From assembly GCA_031290955.1 (NCBI GenBank), contig JAISLJ010000198.1:1-10541 (forward strand): a stretch of 10,541 bases of DNA, in the 5' to 3' direction. This document shows positions 6,457 through 10,541 of the stretch, one piece after another (the stretch's first letter is position 1; every line of letters begins with the position of its first letter). Source of the stretch: Zoogloeaceae bacterium (GTDB taxonomy: Bacteria; Pseudomonadota; Gammaproteobacteria; Burkholderiales; Rhodocyclaceae). Below the pieces are notes generated by a model. That model worked only from the letters and a program-made list of their open reading frames with translations. It was not told where the DNA came from and searched no databases. Both the position numbers and the translations under genes were made by a program.

Positions 6457-7253
6457 GCAGTCTCCCCTTCCCCCCGGTTCCCCTGCTGGAGCAAGTGGAA
6501 TCGCGGGGGAATCTCGGCAGCAATCGTGGAAATAACGACCTGCTCCACCGCAAAGCCGCACACGAACCTTCCGCCGCCGCATCAACGCCGTCCTCTTTTC
6601 AGGATCCGCTCGCCTGTGCCGCCTGCCCGCGCCTGGCCGGACACTTGGCTCTCCTGCGGGCGCGGGAACCTGAATGGCACAATCGGCCCGTCCCCTCCTT
6701 TGGCGCGCTGGATGCCGAATTGCTGATCGTGGGCCTGGGGCCGGGGGAAAAGGGTGCGAACCGCACGGGACGCCCTTTTACCGGGGACGTGGCGGGGGAA
6801 TTGCTCTATCCGGCGCTGTTCCGTTTTGGCTTTGCCACGGCGGCGGAACCGCTGGGCGCGGATCGATGGGCCAACCCGGCCCTGGCGCTCAAGAACGCCC
6901 GCATCGCCAACGCCGTGCGCTGCCTGCCGCCCGCCAACAAGCCGACTCCAGGGGAAATCCGCGCCTGCAATGGTTTCCTGCACACGGAGATTCTTGCCAT
7001 GCCGCGTCTGAAAGCCATCGTCGCCCTGGGCACAATCGCGCACCAGAGCGTCCTGCGCGCCCTGGGGCTGAAAGCGGCCCACCATGCCTTCGGACACAAT
7101 GTCCGGCACGACCTCCCGAAAACGAATGACGCGAGAACTCGTCCCGTCCTCTTCGACAGCTACCATTGCAGCGGCTACAACTGGCGCACCGGCCGCCTCA
7201 GCCGCGAGAGCTTTGAAGCGGTTTTTGCGCGGGTGCGGGAATTCCTGGGCTGA
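6453..7253 (+). CDS. udgB: Uracil-DNA glycosylase, family 5 (UDGb type, Fe-S)
   Basis: Family-5 uracil-DNA glycosylases remove uracil and other deaminated bases from DNA in base-excision repair and carry a 4Fe-4S cluster. In the 266-residue product, the likely cluster ligands are Cys55, Cys58 (CAAC), Cys157 (AVRC) and Cys172, with the spacing known for families 4 and 5. Motif A is GLGPGEKGANRTGRPFTGD (94-112), lacking the catalytic Asp/Asn of other families, as expected for family 5. ANKPTP follows at 161-166, and motif 3 is SYHCSGYN (236-243). The start is uncertain. GTG at 6453 overlaps the phasin stop, suggesting translational coupling, but has no clear ribosome binding site, and the first 50 or so residues are low-complexity and longer than in relatives. 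GTG at 6495 is the only other common in-frame start before the first cysteine. Confidence 0.92.
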   Translation: MSSLPFPPVPLLEQVESRGNLGSNRGNNDLLHRKAAHEPSAAASTPSSFQDPLACAACPRLAGHLALLRAREPEWHNRPVPSFGALDAELLIVGLGPGEKGANRTGRPFTGDVAGELLYPALFRFGFATAAEPLGADRWANPALALKNARIANAVRCLPPANKPTPGEIRACNGFLHTEILAMPRLKAIVALGTIAHQSVLRALGLKAAHHAFGHNVRHDLPKTNDARTRPVLFDSYHCSGYNWRTGRLSRESFEAVFARVREFLG

Positions 7254-7282
7254 TCCGCGCCTTTTCCACAAAATCCACCTCA

Positions 7283-7309
7283 GTTCTTTTCCTCCCGGCG
7301 GGAGGGAAC
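7283..7309. repeat. Second GTTC...GAAC palindromic repeat
   Basis: CCTCCCG (7291-7297), one G, then CGGGAGG (7299-7305) is a perfect inner palindrome. Outer GTTC (7283-7286) and GAAC (7306-7309) can also pair, with an unpaired TTTT on the left. Ends and order (GTTC, pyrimidine run, CCCG, GCGGG, purine run, GAAC) match the palindrome at 3087-3116, so the two are probably copies of one element. It lies about 30 bases after the glycosylase stop and could act as its transcription end. Confidence 0.6.
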
Positions 7310-7357
7310 GATTTGTAGCGTTCTGCGTCGTGCGGGAGAACGGCATCCGTCAGGGTT

Positions 7358-7379
7358 CGCCATTCGCCATTTCGCCATT
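7358..7379 (+). repeat. Short tandem repeat CGCCATT x3
   Basis: CGCCATT occurs at 7358-7364, 7365-7371 and 7373-7379, with one extra T before the third copy. CGTCAG flanks the array on both sides (7349-7354 and 7380-7385). It lies between the two palindromic structures and does not overlap any gene or promoter element. Confidence 0.7.
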
Positions 7380-7443
7380 CGTCAGACTTTCCCCGTCCGG
7401 CAGGGGCGAGGACTCGAAGCCCCTGGATCACGGGCCGTGTCGC

Positions 7444-7470
7444 AAACGAACAAAAATTATTCTCGTTTAT
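7444..7470. promoter_or_regulatory. Operator-like inverted repeat, possible Fur-family site
   Basis: AAACGA (7444-7449) and TCGTTT (7463-7468) are perfect inverted arms around an AT-rich 13-base core containing AATTATT. On the minus strand 7470-7452 matches the 19-base Fur consensus at 11 positions by hand alignment, including GAGAATAATT-like sequence. The site abuts the -35 hexamer of the downstream promoter, a location where bound repressor would block transcription. Whether Fur, Zur or another dimeric regulator binds cannot be decided from sequence. Confidence 0.4.
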
Positions 7471-7498
7471 TGACATCGGCGGCGATCTGTATAAGAAT
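7470..7498 (+). promoter_or_regulatory. Promoter for the small-protein / S4-paralogue group
   Basis: A perfect -35 TTGACA (7470-7475) is followed after 17 bases by AAGAAT (7493-7498, four of six). A TATAAG overlapping it at 7490-7495 would give too short a spacer. The predicted start near 7505 leaves a leader of about 64 bases before the ATG at 7569. This is the best -35 in the window. Confidence 0.5.
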
Positions 7499-7568
7499 GC
7501 GTTTCAATTGCCACGTAGCGCGACCCCGCCGCCGCCGGGCATCCCGAAACAACCTGGAGGCTTTTCCC

Positions 7569-7853
7569 ATGCACATGGAAGAGGAAGACCAGCCGCTGGA
7601 TTTGCGTCTGGCGGCCATTGTGACACTCCTGTCCTCGTCGGCCCTGAAGGGCGTGACCGTGGGCAAGGCCGCGGCATTGCGCCAGCATCTCGAAGCCGCT
7701 GTACAGGCAGTCGAGCAGATGCCGGAATGTCACAGACATCTGGCAAGCGCCCTGCGCAACGCCGCGCAGGCTTGGCGGGACGTGTGTTCTCCTGTCGCCG
7801 CCGTGCCGCGCGAGACGTGCTTCGTGCCATCCGTCAGCCAGTGGCTGCACTGA
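7569..7853 (+). CDS. Small hypothetical helical protein
   Basis: The function is not recognised. The 94-residue protein opens with the acidic stretch MHMEEEDQPLDLRL and is then largely predicted alpha-helical in three segments (about 12-24, 33-48 and 56-72), ending in a less ordered tail VPRETCFVPSVSQWLH. It has no signal peptide, membrane segment or metal-binding motif; two or three cysteines are scattered. GGAGG seven to eight bases before the ATG at 7569 supports the start; a second ATG two codons later is possible. It is the first gene behind the 7470 promoter, 44 bp before the S4 paralogue. From memory, similarly sized helical proteins with an LDLRLAA-type start occur near iron-uptake loci in related bacteria, but I cannot verify this here. 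Confidence 0.7.
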   Translation: MHMEEEDQPLDLRLAAIVTLLSSSALKGVTVGKAAALRQHLEAAVQAVEQMPECHRHLASALRNAAQAWRDVCSPVAAVPRETCFVPSVSQWLH

Positions 7854-7897
7854 ATTCGGTTCCCTTTGAACGTTTTTTGATCCCTTCGAGGTAATTC

Positions 7898-8521
7898 ATG
7901 TCCCGTTATACCGGCCCCCGCATCAAGATTCAGCGCGCCTTGGGTGTCGATCTGCCTGGGCTTTCCCGCAAATCCAAGGCAACGCGCACGGAGCCGCCTG
8001 GCCAGCATGGTCAGAAAAAAGCGAGCGGCGGACGCAAGTCCGAATATGGTCTCCAGTTGATGGAGAAGCAAAAGCTGCGTTTCAACTATGGGCTTTCCGA
8101 GCGTCAATTGCGCCGCGTGGTGCGGGACGCCCGTCGGCAAAAGGCGCAGACGGGCAGCAAGATCGTGGAATTCCTGGAGCGGCGGCTGGATAACCTGGTC
8201 TTTCGCGCCGGGTTCGCGCCGACCATCCCGGCCGCCCGACAACTGGTCAGCCACGGGCACATCCAGTTGAATGGACAGCGCGCGACCATCCCATCCATCC
8301 GCGTCAAACCCGGTGCCGCCTTCGGCCCCACGGAAGCCGGGAAGAAGCTCTTCGCGGTGCGCGCTTCCCTTGCCGAACCGGCGCTTCTCTGCCCCGAGTG
8401 GATCGCGCTGGATGGCACGGCGCTCTCGGCCACGCTCAAGTATCTGCCGGACGGCCAGGATGCCGCGCCCTTCCCGCTTGACCTGCAACGCATCGTGGAA
8501 TATTACGCCACGCGACTTTGA
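7898..8521 (+). CDS. rpsD: Ribosomal protein S4 paralogue, zinc-ligand-free type
   Basis: S4 binds 16S rRNA early in small-subunit assembly and sits at the mRNA entry site. The 207-residue length and the sequence are clearly S4: MSRYTGPRIKIQR at the start, PPGQHG (33-38), YGLQLMEKQKLRFNYG (50-65), and the S4 RNA-binding domain from about 94 (RRLDNLVFRAGF) through ARQLVSHGHIQLNG (113-126). The C-terminus is QRIVEYYATRL. The N-terminal cysteines of the usual betaproteobacterial S4 (KCKLSRREG and following) are absent; the only cysteine is Cys165. The canonical copy normally lies with rpsM, rpsK, rpoA and rplQ, none of which are here, so this is probably a second, C-minus copy, although a sole relocated copy cannot be excluded. 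GAGGT precedes the ATG. The next gene starts 12 bp downstream. Confidence 0.93.
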   Translation: MSRYTGPRIKIQRALGVDLPGLSRKSKATRTEPPGQHGQKKASGGRKSEYGLQLMEKQKLRFNYGLSERQLRRVVRDARRQKAQTGSKIVEFLERRLDNLVFRAGFAPTIPAARQLVSHGHIQLNGQRATIPSIRVKPGAAFGPTEAGKKLFAVRASLAEPALLCPEWIALDGTALSATLKYLPDGQDAAPFPLDLQRIVEYYATRL

Positions 8522-8533
8522 AAGGGGAAAAAC

Positions 8534-8725
8534 ATGACGCCGACACCACAACTCTGGGCGGGCGCCTTGAGCCAGTTGCTGATTCTCGAAGAAACCGGCT
8601 GTCCGCATTCGGCGCGTCACGCCATGTATCTTCTGGCGCGCCTTTCGGAATCCGACGAACTGGATGAAGAAGTACGCGCCCTGTGCGAACGCGCCAGCCA
8701 ACGCCTGGAACTGCGCTTGTCCTGA
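8534..8725 (+). CDS. Small hypothetical helical protein downstream of S4 paralogue
   Basis: The function is not recognised. The 63-residue product is mostly helical, with WAGALSQLLILEETG (8-22), SARHAMYLLARLSE (26-39) and a charged final helix EVRALCERASQRLELRL (46-62). It has two cysteines and no membrane segment. AAAGGGG before the ATG and the 12-bp gap after the S4 paralogue indicate cotranscription and a real gene despite its size. Its helix-turn-helix-turn-helix pattern loosely resembles that of the 94-residue protein at 7569-7853, so the two may be distant relatives, but identity is too low to claim this by eye. Confidence 0.7.
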   Translation: MTPTPQLWAGALSQLLILEETGCPHSARHAMYLLARLSESDELDEEVRALCERASQRLELRLS

Positions 8726-8743
8726 CGGGAGAAAAGCCTCCCG
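8726..8743. terminator. Hairpin between convergent genes
   Basis: CGGGAG (8726-8731) and CTCCCG (8738-8743) form a six-base GC-rich stem with a six-base loop, starting immediately after the stop of the 63-residue protein gene. Position suits termination of the plus-strand group, and possibly the convergent membrane-protein gene, but there is no T-run on either strand. Confidence 0.35.
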
Positions 8744-8770
8744 CCGCCGCCGATGGCGCAGTGCGCGGGG

Positions 8771-9676
8771 CTACCAGGCTTCTTCCGCCTTTTCCTTCGC
8801 TTCCGGCGCGGTGGAAAACACATCCTTGTAGCCAAAATAGATACCTGCGATGCCAAGGGCGAACAGCGCAATGGTGATGGGCAGCAACAGGAGATAGATT
8901 ACGAGCATGGCGAGCAGGCGCGGCAGAAGGAGCAGAAGGATGACCTGGAAGATGCCAAGGACAATGCCCCCGACAAAGCCAATGACCAGCCAGAGCAGGC
9001 TGTAGACCAGAACGGCGCGCCAGTTTTTCAGGATGGCGAAGAAGCTGAACACGAAGGCCCGGAAGAGGGAAAGCTGATTCCAGGCGACCAAAAGGGGCGC
9101 GAACCAGTAGGCCATGAACACCGGGCACATCAGCAGGAAGAAAACCAGCAGCCCCCACAAGAAGGCAACCGTGATACTCATCACGATTTCCACGATCTCC
9201 GGGCCCACGTCCTGCCCTTGGGCTTTGATGGATTCGAGGAACGTGCGCAGCGCCTCGGGATCCAGATTGTCCACTTGCGTTCCGGCCAGCCCCACGAGTT
9301 TCTGGATGTCCTCCCAGGCCAGCAGGAGGAAGATGCCGCCTGCCATGAGAAAGACCACCAGGCAGAAGACAAAGTAGATCGCGCCCAGGCTGAGAAGCTG
9401 TGGGAGGCGCGTTTTCGCGGGCAAGAAGAAATCATCCATCGAAGCCCGCCGCTTTTGCTCCAGGGCGCGGTAGACAGAGCAGACTCCGGTCTGGAACACT
9501 GGCCCCAGGATGGTCACCAGCAGGGCGCCCAGGAAAGGAATCAGGCCCAGCAGCAAACCGCACGCGAGCGCGCCAAGGACGGCCAGCAGGATCGGCACGG
9601 GATCGCGCCGGACCATGGCAAAACCTTTCGTGATCCAAAGTTCACCATTCCTGGCAGGCAGGATGTTGCATTTCAT
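8771..9676 (-). CDS. BPSS1780-family integral membrane protein
   Basis: This is a betaproteobacterial membrane-protein family of unknown function, named after a Burkholderia pseudomallei locus. The 301-residue product starts with the family-like MKCNILPARNGELWITKGF followed by MVRRDPVP. Hydrophobic segments lie at about 27-62 (probably two passes), 95-121, 161-198, 221-250 and 254-283, consistent with about six membrane passes. PVFMAYWFAPLLVAWN (185-200) and SFFAILKNWRA (211-221) form the most family-typical part. The C-terminal tail APEAKEKAEEAW is hydrophilic. ATG at 9676 was preferred over an in-frame TTG at 9694 because it fits the family start and has GGGGAAG upstream. It is transcribed away from the cupin gene's end, separated by 70 bases that contain a possible promoter. 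Confidence 0.85.
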   Translation of the reverse strand: MKCNILPARNGELWITKGFAMVRRDPVPILLAVLGALACGLLLGLIPFLGALLVTILGPVFQTGVCSVYRALEQKRRASMDDFFLPAKTRLPQLLSLGAIYFVFCLVVFLMAGGIFLLLAWEDIQKLVGLAGTQVDNLDPEALRTFLESIKAQGQDVGPEIVEIVMSITVAFLWGLLVFFLLMCPVFMAYWFAPLLVAWNQLSLFRAFVFSFFAILKNWRAVLVYSLLWLVIGFVGGIVLGIFQVILLLLLPRLLAMLVIYLLLLPITIALFALGIAGIYFGYKDVFSTAPEAKEKAEEAW

Positions 9677-9713
9677 AGGGCGCTTCCCCGTCAAAAGGGC
9701 TCATGGAGCCGCA

Positions 9714-9744
9714 ATTGTAATGCGAACGGCGCGTTTTGCCGCAA
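9714..9744 (-). promoter_or_regulatory. Candidate promoter of the BPSS1780-family gene
   Basis: On the minus strand TACAAT (9719-9714) is a plausible -10. TTGCGG (9744-9739) lies 19 bases upstream, a long spacer and only four of six in the -35. Transcription would begin about 30 bases before the ATG at 9676. It lies immediately beyond the cupin stop, so the gene may alternatively be read through from the cupin gene. Confidence 0.3.
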
Positions 9745-9746
9745 AT

Positions 9747-10130
9747 TCATATCTTGAGGAACAAAGTCACCAGCGCCTCCTCCCCCAACTGGCGGCTTCT
9801 GTGGCCGTGCACTTCCGGATCGAAGCGCGCGCCTGCCGGAACAATGTCATTGGAATAGAAGAAATCGCCAGCCGCGAAGACGCGGGCACTGCCGTCGCGC
9901 AGGACGATTTCCATCCGGCCCCGGAGGATCAACGTCCATTGCGGCGCGGCGGTACAGTGAAAACCACTGGCAAATCCCACCGCGCTGCGCCGCCACTGAC
10001 AAGCATGCGCGGGTAAAAGTGCCGAGAGCGCGGTAACGGCATCGCCCTCCGACAAGGGGATGGTCTTCTCGCGGAACCGGGCAAGACCGTCGGCATCCGT
10101 ATAGAGTTCGGTACAGGTCAAGGTTGGCAT
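9747..10130 (-). CDS. Cupin-domain protein
   Basis: The 127-residue protein is a single small beta-barrel cupin; substrate and reaction are unknown. The barrel covers residues about 35-125: GFHCTAAPQWTLILRGRMEI (56-75) corresponds to cupin motif 1, and AGDFFYSNDIVPAG (87-100) with HGHRSR (108-113) to motif 2. Only His58 of motif 1 and His108/His110 of motif 2 are obvious metal-ligand candidates, and the usual His-x-His of motif 1 is replaced, so metal binding is uncertain. No signal peptide is present. The ATG at 10130 has no clear Shine-Dalgarno sequence, and the start could differ. It lies 180 bp after the oxidoreductase gene on the same strand, possibly in the same transcript. Confidence 0.75.
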   Translation of the reverse strand: MPTLTCTELYTDADGLARFREKTIPLSEGDAVTALSALLPAHACQWRRSAVGFASGFHCTAAPQWTLILRGRMEIVLRDGSARVFAAGDFFYSNDIVPAGARFDPEVHGHRSRQLGEEALVTLFLKI

Positions 10131-10310
10131 GGGTGTTGGGAATCGGAAAGCAGAAGAGGGGAGAGTTTACTGCTTTGCCGGTATGGGCTGCCGAGGGAAA
10201 AGCAGAAATAGAACAAGCGGGATGGCGCAAGGCCAGTTCTTCCAGCACGGGCCTGAGCGTGTCGCAAAACTTTGGTGCCCGATCACCTGCAAGCTGCGCA
10301 AGCGCAATTT
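10131..10310. other. Gap between the oxidoreductase gene and the cupin gene
   Basis: These 180 bases contain no convincing gene. A minus-strand frame starts with GTG at 10314, overlapping the oxidoreductase stop as GTGA, and runs through this gap into the cupin gene out of frame. Its product has no recognisable domain. No strong promoter or terminator was seen. Confidence 0.5.
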
Positions 10311-10541
10311 TCACAACAGCACCCGCTCGATCCCACCCTGATTCACCTGTTGCACATAATCCGCCATCCAGTTTTCACCAAGCAGATAGCGCGCCATCTC
10401 CACAACAATGTATTCAGTGTGTACGGTTTTTTCGTCGACATCGTGACGATAGCGCGAAAGCCCCTGGAGACAGGACGGGCAGGAAGTCAGTATTCTAACC
10501 CGGCCAGAAAAACCATCGTCACGTAATTTTATGCAATCTTG
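10311..10541 (-). CDS. C-terminal end of a large FAD/Fe-S oxidoreductase, DUF3683-like (partial)
   Basis: The last 76 residues of a minus-strand gene enter from the right edge; the N-terminal bulk lies outside the window. The visible part includes ILTSCPSCLQGLSRYRHD, whose Cys-Pro-x-x-Cys is typical of the cysteine-rich CCG domain of heterodisulfide-reductase and glycolate-oxidase-type iron-sulfur proteins. It is followed by EYIVVEMARYLLGENW and the ending GGIERVLL. From memory, this ending matches the very large betaproteobacterial proteins that join an FAD-linked oxidase domain, Fe-S domains and DUF3683. Substrate is unknown. The stop at 10313-10311 overlaps a GTG codon. The family call rests on a short stretch, so treat it as probable. 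Confidence 0.72.
   Translation of the reverse strand, partial: QDCIKLRDDGFSGRVRILTSCPSCLQGLSRYRHDVDEKTVHTEYIVVEMARYLLGENWMADYVQQVNQGGIERVLL

Larger units (their letters stand above)
7254..7568. other. Intergenic region with palindrome, tandem repeats and promoter
   Basis: These 315 bases have no supportable gene. In order they hold a GC-rich palindrome (7283-7309), a 7-bp tandem repeat (7358-7379), a looser hairpin CCCC-N8-GGGG (7391-7406) that may be a diverged palindromic repeat, and an AT-rich block at about 7444-7500. That block carries an inverted repeat and a promoter for the downstream three-gene group. The change from GC-rich repeats to AT-rich promoter is sharp near 7444. Confidence 0.6.

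Noticed and set aside
8753..9757. A 334-codon plus-strand frame opposite the BPSS1780-family gene
   Set aside because: It is rich in Gln, Glu, His and Asp, the usual complement of a hydrophobic membrane-protein gene read backwards.
9847..10314. A 155-codon minus-strand frame starting GTG at the oxidoreductase stop
   Set aside because: It runs through the cupin gene in another frame and shows no domain; the cupin frame explains the sequence better.

Overview
The window looks like a chromosomal segment of a betaproteobacterium with GC-rich coding sequence. Three family assignments point that way: the small CobD/CbiB-family membrane protein, the BPSS1780-family membrane protein, and the tail of a DUF3683-type FAD/Fe-S oxidoreductase are all (from memory of the families) mainly betaproteobacterial. 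A phasin and a BktB/PhaA-like thiolase suggest polyhydroxyalkanoate (PHA) storage. No genus can be named from the sequence alone; a Rhodocyclales or Nitrosomonadales relative is a guess.

Layout. Left edge: eight codons of an unidentified minus-strand gene with a strong ribosome binding site, then the intergenic leader of dnaA. dnaA (253-1749, +) is followed after 15 bp by argA (1765-3081, +), with no dnaN between or after them. A convergent junction (3082-3175) holds a perfect 30-bp palindrome and a probable thiolase terminator. The minus-strand pair CobD/CbiB-family gene -> thiolase (5377-3176) forms one apparent operon. A 470-bp divergent intergenic region separates it from a plus-strand phasin gene (5848-6456), whose stop codon overlaps the start of a family-5 uracil-DNA glycosylase gene (6453-7253). 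A 315-bp intergenic region follows with a second palindrome, short tandem repeats and a promoter with a possible Fur-type/inverted-repeat operator. It leads into a three-gene plus-strand group: a small helical protein (7569-7853), a cysteine-poor ribosomal protein S4 paralogue (7898-8521) and another small helical protein (8534-8725). The right side is on the minus strand: a BPSS1780-family membrane protein (9676-8771), a cupin (10130-9747) and the last 76 residues of a large oxidoreductase (10541-10311).

How the genes fit together. Most of the window is core housekeeping: replication initiation, the first step of arginine synthesis, base-excision repair and fatty-acid/PHA metabolism. The thiolase and the phasin, divergently arranged, are the one clear functional theme, PHA synthesis and granule coating. 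The most unusual parts are the dnaA-argA arrangement and the S4-paralogue cassette between two unrecognised small proteins behind an operator-like inverted repeat. I saw no mobile element, CRISPR array, tRNA or rRNA. I did not find a clearly new defence or biosynthetic system; the S4 cassette is the best candidate for something under-described.
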